A stretch of 64,000 nucleotides of DNA from Anthoceros angustus (Eukaryota > Streptophyta > Anthocerotopsida > Anthocerotales > Anthocerotaceae). The stretch covers positions 310,001-374,000 of the forward strand of contig MU008159.1 in the NCBI GenBank assembly GCA_010909165.1. The letters are read 5' to 3'. A program made the translations under genes and the position numbers. Position 1 is the first letter of the stretch, and every line of letters starts with the position of its first letter. Positions 10,513 to 18,696 of this stretch are shown one piece after another. The notes under the pieces were generated by a model. It ran no database searches and was not told the origin of the DNA. It was given only the letters and a program-made list of their open reading frames with translations.

Positions 10513-10942
10513 ATGGACATGAACGAGGGGGAGCCGGAGTTCACGCTATTGTGCACCACCAGGCCATACGAGTTCGATGCCGTCATCCAGGACCTCGAGT
10601 TTTACAGGTCTTATGTTCTCAGCCTCCAAGGATTCAACGCCAAAAAATGTGCACCTCCAGCAATAGTGGAAGAGTTCCGCGAATGCATGCGCCAGCACAC
10701 AGTAAGTTTCCAACAACGACACTGTTATGCGAAACCTTCCGACTTTGATGACTAACATTCAAGTTGTTTGTTTGTTTTCCCAGCCACCTTTGGTAGGAAT
10801 GGCCCTTATAAGGGCAATCTGTGGGAAGATAACCGAGACAGTCATTGATCATAGGAGAGGCATCGATGAGAAGGGTCGTGCACATCAAAGAATGGTTGAA
10901 GAGGCGGGCGGTCAAGACTTCCAGAGCGAACTTGGCCCCCGA
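10513..10942 (+). CDS. Spliced N-terminal segment of the ParB-PHD-methyltransferase gene
   Basis: Exon 1 runs from MDMNEGEPEFTLLCTTRPYE at 10,513 to ...EECMRQHT-like residues at 10,701. The intron is 10,702-10,783 (GTAAGTTT ... TTGTTTTCCCAG). Exon 2 continues in frame with PPLVGMALIRAICGKITETV and DHRRGIDEKGRAHQRMVEEA, open to 10,942. Joining at phase 0 with no stop gives about 116 residues, good evidence that this is real coding sequence. An in-frame ATG at 10,439 (MDPLLKLRIMGYRGFAKSSK) precedes it, separated by one TAA at about 10,500. I do not recognise a domain. The parallel copy at 9,200-9,600 has both splice sites altered. Confidence 0.55.
10702..10783 (+). other. GT-AG intron, 82 nt
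   Basis: The donor is ACA/GTAAGTTTCC and the acceptor is TTTGTTTTCCCAG/CC, with a T-rich tract (TTGTTTGTTTGTTTTCCC) before the AG and a branch-like CTAAC at about 10,752. It is in phase 0 and its removal joins two open frames. The duplicate (about 9,392-9,474) has CGAGTTTC instead of the donor and CCCACC instead of the acceptor AG. Confidence 0.65.
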
Positions 10943-11719
10943 TGAGGAAGAGGGCCCGATTCACGACGTCTTTGGGACATTCCGATGATGAAGTCTCGGG
11001 GCAGGCGAACATAGGGATGCGGCAATTTTGGCTTGGCGCATGGGCCATCTATGAGTGTGCACGGATGTAGTGAATCGAGGAGGCGGCCGGCCGGCCTGAG
11101 CGAAAAGTGCGGGGCTGGACTTGGCCCTCCGGATCCCCGGTTTATCCGGTTCGGAAGGAGATAGCGATCGGGCGTGGGCCGCACCTCCATCCACAGAGCC
11201 CTTCCCGGACCGTGGAAGAGTGTCTTGACGTTGGAGGCACAGAGGAGGAAGTGGGTGCGGGGGACACGGTATGGACGGAGGAAGAAGGCGGAGGCGCCGG
11301 CCGGCGCCCTCCTCGTAGGAGGAGACGACCAGCCGCCTCAAGCAAGCGCCCTGCGGTGTTGGATTCCAGCGAGGTGCGAAGAAACCCGGCGGTGGAAGCA
11401 CAGGAGGAAGAAAAAGAAATCAAAAAAGGGCACAAGAGGAAGTGTTTGGTGGCATTCCCATGCATATTTTGACGAAGAACGCCTGCGACGCGATCACGAT
11501 GCACCCCTCACTCGCCTAAGGGATTGACTTACGGAAGAAGGTTGTCATGGAGCAGTGCTAGTGAAATTGGAGAACTTACGACCCGACCGCATATTCGCGG
11601 ATCGTGATTCCGAGGGTTGACGAGGCATGGGCCAATTATCCGGCGAGTTATTTCGAAGGAGGATAGAGGAGGGTGTATTGCCACTATTATGTATGATTGA
11701 TCCAAGTGAGTGCAATGAC

Positions 11720-11990
11720 CTCGGCAAGTTGGAATTTGGAAGAGATGGCGGGCGAAAAAATATGTTATGGGGTTCTTGGTGGGAACCACACTTATGCGAC
11801 CATGAAACATCTATGCGATATATCACCGGGGAAGAAGAGGTTCCAATGTTGAAGCGCATGTCTATTGCGGGCTTACTATACGCAATGCGAGTCCACCCAT
11901 CACAACACTATCGGACAAACGGAAGAAGATGAACTTCATTGAGCGGTCCGATACTTAAGAGATGAGCTTTTGATAGCAAAACGAGAAGGA
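11720..11990 (+). CDS. ParB-like domain segment
   Basis: The frame starting at 11,763 reads CYGVLGGNHTYATMKHLCDI. A glycine-rich G-G-N-H-T turn followed by an A-x-x-x-L helix is the core of ParB/sulfiredoxin-type domains (equivalent to the G-x-x-R/H-x-x-A block). About 30 codons on, after a frameshift, come YCGLT and then HHNTIGQTEEDELH, which matches the L-T ... H-N segment of the same domain. The frame changes twice between 11,830 and 11,870. The downstream AVRYLRDELL stays in register with HHNTIG except for one TGA. Confidence 0.55.
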
Positions 11991-13134
11991 TGACAATGGC
12001 ATGGAAGTACAATCGTACACAAGGTGCTTGATTGAGGATGATGAAGGGCGAGCGATGTGTATAAGGAACAAAGTGGATAACCGCACACACATTTTATGCA
12101 TTGCCAAGCGGGAAGGAAAGGTATGGGCCAATGTGGACTCCATTTTCTAGTGGGAGGCTGGAGAACTCCGGACGGAAGAAGCATCTACCGGGAGCAAGCA
12201 AGGAAAGGGAAGCGCAAGTTGGTGAGCGAGAAGCAAATGGACACGTATGCGTGGCCAAGGACATGTTGGCAAAGCCATGGAAATCGTTCAAGGCATACTG
12301 GGAGAGTGCGGTCGGCAAATTCGTCGCTGACGAGAAAGGTGTTAAGCGGCACGATTGATTTGAAGGGCATGGATGAGGAGATCACGCGGAAGAAGTTTCA
12401 TGTCATACAAGTGGCGATGGTCAAGCACAGGGTGCTCTTCATTTGAGGAGGTCAGAGGAATATCCGTTGCATTCCAGACGATCTTGTCGGTTTCAAGCTT
12501 TTTTGGAAAGGTGAGTTTCTTGTCCATGCCATGCGCAAGGTCATGGGGCGCGGCGCCCTCCATTCTTTCCACTTTGGACTAACAAACTTGTGGTTCGCGA
12601 CAAGGACATTGAGGTCTTGTCCAAACTTCCGGATGCCTTCAAGATTTTATTTTGAGGTGAACAATTGGAAAGGGGCTGGAGGACGGCGTGCTTTAGCGGA
12701 CAAGGACCTTGAGGAGGATGGAGGTGTTCAGTGTGCCCTCCTCGGATAAACAAGACCAAGTGGGAGATTTGGCGGACATGCGTGGATTTCGAGGGCCGAC
12801 ACACTTATGGTGATGGAGCGTTCAAGGGGTTTCAAATTGGGCCCTTGGACAAAGCGTGTTGACAAGCGGATGATGGACCTTTGCGAGCTTTGCGGAAAAC
12901 AACTTGGATGAGTTGAGAATGATTGTCATGCATGGTGTGGAGGAGGCTCACACCGTGAGTCCATGCGAAGGTGGTGCAAGAAAGGGGCTTGGTCTCATTT
13001 GTATGGGACAAGACCAACATGAACAATAGCAGGTGGGTTGAAACCGTGGAATATGTCACATGGGTTGGGGAATGAAAGATGGGTTCACGGGGATAGAGTT
13101 CCAATGATGCCCAATGCCATGCGGCACTTTCAAC

Positions 13135-13420
13135 AATGGGAGGTCGTGATCGCTCACGATACGGTTGTGAAGAAGCAGTGTACATGTCCCACAAGTGGTG
13201 GTTTGCCCATACGAGGCCTCTGGGCCTTATGATGAAACTTATCCGAACCTTCTCGAGAGGGATTGGATTTTGGATGTATGCTCGGGGTGGGACAACGTTC
13301 TTGGCGGCTACTATGCGGATGTATTGCTATAGAAGGCGACTTGAGGTGTGCGGATATATTGCACAAAGGATTTGGGCATGAGGTTACGCACGATCGAAGA
13401 AGAATCGACATTTGACGCCC
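13135..13420 (+). CDS. DNA methyltransferase catalytic segment
   Basis: DWILDVCSG at 13,261-13,287 is a motif I-like S-adenosylmethionine-binding strand and loop. A one-base shift gives GGTTFLAA (13,286-13,309), and another gives GCIAIEGDLRCADILHKG (13,317-13,370), equivalent to the R-x-C-I-G-I-E segment of amino-methylating DNA methyltransferases. About 40 codons upstream (13,135-13,190) the aligned position of the second copy has DCPPY; here the sequence is shifted and the motif is not cleanly legible. The motif IV then motif I order would suit a beta-class enzyme. Confidence rests on agreement with the minus-strand copy. Confidence 0.6.
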
Positions 13421-13985
13421 ACCGCAGAGGACTTGCGCAATTGGCAAGGAGGTGTATCGTGAGAAGGACTCCTGCAAGCTCGGGGTTGTTTCCTTAAGCA
13501 TAAGGCGTGAAGACCAAAAGGAGCACTTTTGACGGAGGACAGCAATCCTTGGATAGCGTTTGGCAGCCTTCCACGACCCGACGGCGAGACAAGACTAAGC
13601 GAAGACACTAGGGCCTTGGGGAGAGCAGCGCTTCGATGAAGAGGAAGTGGGCGCATTCATCGCTATTGTGATGGATTCGAGTTTGCTCTACCCGGACGAG
13701 TCCCAAGTTAGTAGGGAGTAGGCTTAGTGATCTCATGTCTGTGCATCTGCGCTTTTTAGTTCGCAATCACTTATGGACCCGTTGCATTGAGGCAATTGAT
13801 GTCTTCCCATGTTCCAAAGAATCAATGAAAGCCGCCGGCCGCGCCCCCGCACTGCTTTGTTCGCGAAAAGAGTTTTTCTCAATTCCTACTGTTGGAACAT
13901 GGTCGTCTGCTTTTAAAAAGAGCCAAAACGCGTATTTCGGACCGTGAATTGTGCTAAGGGGTTTTCATTTCACGGAAGGGGGTTC
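13421..13985. other. 3' region of the transposon, no gene recognised
   Basis: No domain is visible on either strand. It contains one GC palindrome (GCCGCCGGCCGCGCCC at about 13,832) and then the subterminal AAGGGG words leading into the right inverted repeat. It may hold the end of the methyltransferase gene and its untranslated region. Confidence 0.5.
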
Positions 13986-14017
13986 GGATATTAACCCCTT
14001 CACAAGATATCGCGGTT
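13986..14017 (-). repeat. Right terminal inverted repeat
   Basis: The plus strand reads GATATTAACCCCTTCACAAG then ATATCGCGGTT, followed by TTATA at 14,018. Its complement aligns with the left end. The last bases differ (AACCGCG versus ACACG outside GATATC), so the exact outer edge is uncertain by 2-3 bases. The sequence just inside (13,948-13,985) contains further AAGGGG words, like the left end. Confidence 0.75.
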
Positions 14018-14029
14018 TTATACTATTTC

Positions 14030-14760
14030 GTGAGGCTCATGAGACTCGCAGACATCAGGCATTCACCGTACACTTTACAACTTGCGTGTACGGTATCACG
14101 AAATGGCGTGATGATCACTACTTGATCCATCTTTGTGGCATTTGTCAACGGATCAAGGCTCCCTGACTAAGGTACCGGTCTTCTTCAGCCTATGCCCATT
14201 CCCTTACTCCGTGGAGCAAGTCACTCTTGATTTCGTAGTGGGTTTACCTTGACCCCTGTGATATGATGCGCCCTTGTGTTTACCGACAAACTTACGAGAA
14301 TGATCCACTTAGCCCCACTACGTAGCATGTTCAGCGATGGATGCGGTGAGCTATACCTTCGTTATATCTGAGCTCCATGGCTTGCCTCAGCATAGTAAGT
14401 GATCGGGACCCCGGTTTTCTCGATTTGGCAAGCTATGCATCGCATGGACTACAAACTAAATTGTATCTATCAACAAGCCACCCGGTGATGGAGCTACAGG
14501 CGGGCTATTCAAACCATTGAAGATCTTCTTGAGCATATGTCGATCAGGAAAAATGGGAGCAATATCTACATTTAGCGAGTTTGCTTTCAACAACTCTAAG
14601 AATGCCCAGGAACAACACCCTTTTTGCTCTTTATGGATTTCATCCCGGGACCATGTTACAACTGCTTCTGCTGTGACGCGCACTGCGGCCATGGACTTCC
14701 TCCAAGCAGGGCTCGGGTTCTTGACAAGTTCGGCAACATGTGTTTGAGGCACAAAATCGG
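14030..14760 (+). pseudogene. Ty3/gypsy integrase remnant
   Basis: CGICQRIKAP at about 14,134-14,163 is the end of the integrase HHCC zinc finger. The core follows in shifting frames: SLLIS/DFVVGL-like residues near 14,225, SDRDP at about 14,400, and TKLYLSTSHPV (about 14,455), which matches the L-x-x-S-T-S-x-H-P block before the catalytic glutamate. YVDQEKWEQYLHL (about 14,535) and then LASLLSTTLRMPRNNTLFAL with YGFHPG (about 14,570-14,645) are typical of chromovirus integrases. It is the likely continuation of the element whose protease is at 252-611. Confidence 0.7.
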
Positions 14761-15009
14761 CGGATCCTACAAACCAACCGCCATCGGCGACCACGACATT
14801 TTCCACAGCGATCGGTGCTATTGTCTACTCGTTTTCTACCCCCACTCCTTGATGGATCCGGAAATTGGCGATCGATGGATCGGACCTTTTCCGTACAGTC
14901 ATCGGCCCTGCGGCCTATCGCCTCGCCCTTCCTCCTTCCTACAAGTGCCACAACGTCTTTCCCTGCTAAAGCCGTTCCTAGGCCCCTCCTTCCCGACCTC
15001 CACCGTCTT

Positions 15010-15200
15010 GGACTTGGAAAACCCATGTATGAAGTGGACCGCATCCTCAAACACCGCACCCTTGGCTGTCTTGAATATCTACACTGCGGCTATCCTCTAT
15101 CGAGGCCACAGGAGCAGCGCGCAACCTTTTCCCATTGTGGCGCCTTGCGCCTACCATGCCTCCCGTCGTTTCGAGGCCGAAACCACTTCATCCCCAGGTG
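15010..15200 (+). pseudogene. Integrase C-terminal chromodomain remnant
   Basis: GLGKPMYEVDRILKHRTLG followed by CLEYL (about 15,010-15,085) matches the start of a chromodomain (Y-E-V-E-x-I-L-x-H-R ... L-E-Y-L-V-R-W). The remainder (FSHCGALRLPC) fits the second half in a shifted frame. This marks the parent element as a chromovirus, whose chromodomain is thought to guide integration to modified chromatin. It ends just before the LTR-like sequence at 15,203. Confidence 0.6.
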
Positions 15201-15202
15201 AG

Positions 15203-15397
15203 TTGTTAGGCGATATGAGTGTTAGGCAACATACGGACACATATGTATACCTTGCCCGATACGATGTCTTGTCTGAGCCACCGCCATGGGTGGATATAAA
15301 TGGAGAACCTGACAGAAAGGCAGGCTGTGTAAGGCAAAGTTTTTGGTACTCTTCACGCCTCTGAGCTTAAGAGTTTGAGGCTTTGAGGTAGTTGTTC
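15203..15397 (+). repeat. Probable 3' LTR segment of the chromovirus
   Basis: It directly follows the chromodomain and a purine-rich CCCCAGGTGAG. It begins near TGTTAGGCGATATGAGTG and carries a TATA box, GGATATAAATGG (TATAAATG at 15,295). I found no second copy in the window, so the boundaries are not fixed by comparison. Confidence 0.4.
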
Positions 15398-16427
15398 GAG
15401 GACAAATCAACCGCATCGAGGGCGGCTAATTGATGAGCAAATTGATCATGGCGTCGAGTTCCGGTTTAGGTATGTCACATATGGCGTATGTGGTTACGCC
15501 ATTGATTTTGTGGTGCTATGCTTGTGAGTCATTTGAATCCGGCTGGGGAGCAGGGCGCTGTTGATGTATGTTGACTAGATGAAGATACACTACAAATCAC
15601 GACATTGCCGCAGAAAGTGCAAAAGAGATTTGGGGAGCCCGAGTGGACCCAAGAAAGCAAGCGTCTTAGAGTGAACAACGTCCTGGCCCAGCAAGCATCC
15701 ATCGATGGGGTGAATTCAACCCAGGGCCAGACACCAAATCCATACCACAAGCGATACAAGCATGAAAGTCCCGAGATCTTGAGTGCAGGCAGACAAAGGC
15801 TAGCGACTCCGGACACCTTCGAGGGCTCTAGCGAGCCTTCACTCACGCGCAACCCCGCCGGTCGGTGGCAGTAGCCCGAGATAAGCGTCGCGGGTGCGCT
15901 ATCTTTATTGTACATGACCCGAAGTTGCCGTCATCACAGAGGACAAATCAACCGCATCAGGGACAGCTAATTGATGAGCAAATTGATCATGGCGTCAGGG
16001 TTCCAGTTTAGGTATGTCACATATGACTGTGTAGTTGCACTTCGTGATTTTGTGGTGCTATGCTTGTGAGTCTGGCTGAATCCCCGGCGGCTGGCAGGGC
16101 CTGTTGATGTATGCTGTTCCGATGAAGATACACTACAAATGCGACCTGTTGCCACTTGAAAGTGCAAGAGATTTGGGGCGAGTGGACCCAAGAAAGAGCA
16201 GTACCGGTGAACAACGTCACAACTGGCAAGCATCCCATCGATCGGTGAATTCAACCAGACGAACACCAAATCCATACCACGAGCGATACAAGCATGAAAG
16301 TCCAGATACTGACAGAAACTGTGGAACTGCTGACTCCTGACACCTTCCAGGCTCTAGCGAGCCTTCTACGCTTGGTGCAGGCCAGATAAGCGCCGCTTGT
16401 CTTGTATACATGACCAGTTATCATCCG
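15398..16427. repeat. Tandem duplication 5 (about 0.51 kb x 2)
   Basis: Unit 1 (15,398-15,938) and unit 2 (15,939-16,427) both start GAGGACAAATCAACCGCATC and share AATTGATGAGCAAATTGATC. The exit at 16,427 reads GGAGACAAGG, giving a GAG(G)ACAA microhomology. A third, diverged copy of the start lies at about 16,664-16,800 (AGTTTGGGACAAATTTTGTC ... GTTCAGGTATG). Unit 1 has an 89-codon plus ORF with HKRYKHESPEILSAGRQRLA that unit 2 matches only in part. No known domain. Confidence 0.8.
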
Positions 16428-16872
16428 GAGACAAGGCCGTGATCCCGTTATTGCGGCTGGGTGAAGGTGGGCGAGCGATTTCGGACCATGCGGCTTTGAT
16501 GCGACGGCGCTGCCATCGTCCTGCATAACCAGGATCACTCCCCGGCCGTGCCGTTAGTTTTTGGACGACCCGGCCGATCGGCACAAGCGAGAAGGATGTG
16601 GTGTTTCTGTAGACTCGCGATCCGAGTGCTCAAACACTCTGATTAAGTTGTTTCTGTCCCCACATAACTTTTAGAATTCGAGGGTTTGAGAGTTTGGGAC
16701 AAATTTTGTCTTTATCAGGGGCAGCAAATTGTTCAGCAATCTGATCCATGATGTTCAGGATGCGAGTAATAGTTCAGGTATGTTAAGCTTACAGAATTTT
16801 GATTCACAGTATGTCACGGGCACTTGGAACATTGTCGATTTGGGGACCTTTGAGTGTACGCATGGGCTTTCT
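16428..16872. other. Unassigned spacer with a diverged repeat copy
   Basis: Apart from the diverged third copy of the preceding unit at about 16,664-16,800, nothing is recognised. It is probably leader or internal sequence of an old LTR element. Confidence 0.4.
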
Positions 16873-17226
16873 TGTGATGTGAGCGTCCCACCCTCTTAGT
16901 TTTTGGGACAAAGGTCTCCTCGCCATAGAGGCCTCGAAGTCGACAGCCTTCTTTGGGAGCTGGACTCTCTTTACCCCCATCTTCACCCCTCATTTCTTAA
17001 TCCGGGATGTTCCCATCTTGGAGGCCTTTGTCTCGAGCATTGAGAAGGGGGCCTTCCCTTTGCAGGCTTCCCTAGAGTTGGCCAGGGACTATCTTTCCTC
17101 CGAGACTAGGGCGGCCATGGCTCCCTTTTCCTCGTTTTCCGTGGAAGGGAGCTACGTGGCCTTAAGGCCTCTCTCCAGGAGAAGCAGTACAGGCAACATA
17201 GTGAGCAATCCTTGTGGACTCTACTA
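16873..17226 (+). CDS. Hypothetical open stretch, unrecognised
   Basis: A continuous plus frame reads LSFWDKGLLAIEASKSTAFF, GSWTLFTPIFTPHFLIRDVP and ARDYLSSETRAAMAPFSS before a stop at about 17,225. Codon usage looks protein-like and the alternative frames are broken. The first methionine in frame is at 17,018 (MEAFVSSIEKGAFPLQASLE). I cannot name a domain. It may be gag-like sequence of the element preceding the LTR at 17,399. Confidence 0.3.
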
Positions 17227-17398
17227 GTCCCTGGCCTGTTCGTGTCCGCATCCGCTTTTGCTTGGGGAAGGGAGTAGGCTCCTGGCTTTTGGCTCGGCCT
17301 TGCATCCAAGCGTTCCGAATGGCACCAGCTTCTTTTTCTACTACAATGAGGTTTCACCTAGGTTTGATTCAGCCTCTAGCCTATTCTCGCTCAGCATG

Positions 17399-17569
17399 TG
17401 TTGGAGATAAAGCCAACCTCTAGTTAAGTAGTGGCTAATTAGGGTTAGGTGAAGCATTGCGTAGGCTGAGTATGGACACATAACAAAAGACCAATTTTGT
17501 AATTCATTATTCATTGAGTACAGAAGAGTTTTGTGTGTATATGCTTGTGAGATCACTGCCAAATAAACA
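17399..17569 (+). repeat. Short 5' LTR, 171 bp
   Basis: It starts TGTTGGAGATAAAGCC and ends AAATAAACA, with TG...CA termini, directly followed by a tRNA-Met-type primer-binding site. TGTTGGA is a frequent start of copia LTRs. No matching 3' LTR was found in the window, so the element is truncated, perhaps by the repeat that begins at 18,697. Confidence 0.6.
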
Positions 17570-17585
17570 TGGTATCAGAGCATCC
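17570..17585 (+). other. Primer-binding site (initiator Met tRNA type)
   Basis: TGGTATCAGAGCATCC lies immediately after the LTR end; TGGTATCAGAGC is the standard plant retroelement primer-binding sequence complementary to the 3' end of initiator methionine tRNA. Confidence 0.85.
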
Positions 17586-17647
17586 ACTTGCTCTTTTGAT
17601 GATACCCTGAGAATTCCGGCCGGTAGTTCTCGAGGATCAAGTAAAGT

Positions 17648-18124
17648 GTGTGGTGGTCACATGATGCTCGACCTCAAAATCGCTTAGGACGCCTAGAAAG
17701 CGAGCCTTGTTTGCCCCTTGAGACAATACTGGACCTCTACGAGCAGGACTACCCTAATCTCTGGCTTAGGAATCTAGCAGACAAGCACTCGGGAAGAGAG
17801 GAGGTGCATCGGCGTGCACGCCATCGAGTGGAGAGGAATAGGGAGATGGATTCCTTGTACCGGGCCAAGTGCACTAGCAGAGGGCAGAACCCTGATCTGC
17901 TCTACGAGGCACACAATACCCAATGTTGTTCCTTTGCCATCCCGAGGCCTGTTCCATGGCAGCGCAATCCTCCGTACCCCACAAACAAAGTTGAATGCAA
18001 TCAGAGCATGGTTGCTAAGACTTATGCAGCAACAAGTAGGGTGGAGAAGACTTTGTCACGACTGCTCTTAAATCAGGAAATTCTCAAGAGTCAAGTCGAT
18101 GATCTGGATTACCTGTTAGGATGA
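17648..18124 (+). CDS. Unrecognised 158-codon ORF downstream of a primer-binding site
   Basis: It begins MWWSHDARPQNRLGRLESEP about 65 nt after the primer-binding site, where gag is expected. It is rich in R, E and L; the last third (TSRVEKTLSRLLLNQEILKS ... VDDLDYLL) looks like a short coiled coil. No zinc knuckle is present. Unlike most reading frames in the window it is uninterrupted, which argues for coding. A gag-like structural protein is the simplest guess. The following 18,125-18,696 contains no recognisable gene. Confidence 0.35.
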   Translation: MWWSHDARPQNRLGRLESEPCLPLETILDLYEQDYPNLWLRNLADKHSGREEVHRRARHRVERNREMDSLYRAKCTSRGQNPDLLYEAHNTQCCSFAIPRPVPWQRNPPYPTNKVECNQSMVAKTYAATSRVEKTLSRLLLNQEILKSQVDDLDYLLG

Positions 18125-18696
18125 GCAATCTCTGCATGCTCCAGTACGATTCAATAGCAAATCACTGAAGTTGCTGACTTCCTCAGAGATTTGGAGATTC
18201 AACGCCACAAAATTGATGTACATCACCCGAGGTTGAGGTGGAGATCAAACGACCACCGGTGCATGTGCTTTGGGGGTGTGAGGCATCAAGGGGAGACCCA
18301 GCGTCGTGAAGTTAGGGAGGCGCAGGCGACCATCACGCGTCGACGACTCCCACTAAACTGACATTATCCGCGTCTTTTCGGCATTCAGGAGTTGCATCAT
18401 TTCATCTGAAACGGATGCACATGACAGTTAGTCTCTTGGCTTAAGGTCAAGAAATACAGACATTTAATATGATAGACATACTTATTATATTCCCTACAAT
18501 TGCTGTATGAGATAATTACCATGCTAACCCTTGCATATAGTAGAGAGTGGAAACGATAGGGCGGAGCTCGAGCAGAGCCACACATCTGTATGTTCTGTCT
18601 CCATCCGAGCACCGCCCCACGCTCCACTCCCTACACAAGCCACCTACCATATCAACAGTAAGCAACAAGACATGTTAGTGGCCCTCTTCCTATGGT

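Larger units (their letters stand above)
8986..11426. repeat. Tandem duplication 4 (about 1.2 kb x 2), 5' exons of the methyltransferase gene
   Basis: Unit 1 (8,986-10,270) and unit 2 (10,271-11,426) share AGGCGGGCAAGGAGGCTGG and the following ~450 bases almost exactly. The exit sequence AAGGGCACAAGAGG resembles the entry AGGCGGGCAAGGAGG, a short imperfect microhomology. It overlaps duplication 3 (8,986-9,195), so the two events were successive. The intron splice sites survive only in unit 2. Confidence 0.85.
10439..13420 (+). pseudogene. ParB-PHD-DNA methyltransferase gene, frameshifted
   Basis: Modules in order. An N-terminal exon (10,513-10,701, MDMNEGEPEFTLLCTT...) and an 82 nt phase-0 intron. 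A basic low-complexity linker. A ParB-like domain with YGVLGGNHTYATMKHLC (11,766-11,817), then YCGLT and HHNTIG (11,850-11,915). A conserved middle with KFHVIQVAMVKH (about 12,390) and DKDIEVLSKLPDAF (about 12,600). A decayed PHD-like region (12,690-12,950). A methyltransferase part with DWILDVCSG (13,261), GGTTFLAA (13,286) and GCIAIEGDLRCADILHKG (13,317-13,370). The last three are the motif I block and the following acidic strand of amino-methylating DNA methyltransferases. ParB-like folds bind DNA or nucleotides and PHD fingers read histone tails, so a chromatin-guided DNA methylase is inferred. The same modules occur at 44.4-45.8 kb. Several frameshifts are visible, so an intact product cannot be read from this sequence. 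Confidence 0.65.
771..14017. mobile_element. 13.2 kb TIR DNA transposon carrying a putative transposase gene and a ParB-PHD-methyltransferase gene
   Basis: The ends are inverted copies. The left end has CGATATCTTGTGAAGGGG followed by GTTAATATTC at 774-801. The right end, read on the minus strand, has the same CGATATCTTGTGAAGGGG followed by TTAATATCC at about 14,012-13,986. TTATA directly flanks both sides (766-770 and 14,018-14,022) and is the candidate target-site duplication. Short AAGGGGTT words recur inside both ends. The interior holds two divergent genes: a minus-strand transposase-like gene (about 7.3-2.6 kb) and a plus-strand ParB-PHD-DNA methyltransferase gene (about 10.4-13.4 kb). 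Parts of both, and of the left end, are duplicated in tandem. The flanks are Ty3/gypsy protease (left) and integrase (right), as expected for insertion into an older retroelement. Family membership is not settled; the 5 bp duplication is short and could be chance. Confidence 0.7.

Noticed and set aside
9714-10748. 344-codon plus ORF spanning the duplication junction
   Set aside because: It reads across the tandem junction at 10,271 and across the intron at 10,702 in a different frame from the spliced product, and consists mainly of R, G and E-rich low complexity.
11540-13420. Bacterial or phage restriction-modification or partition system
   Set aside because: ParB plus methyltransferase suggests it at first, but a GT-AG intron, a PHD finger, plant-type TATA box and surrounding plant retroelements place it in a eukaryotic genome.
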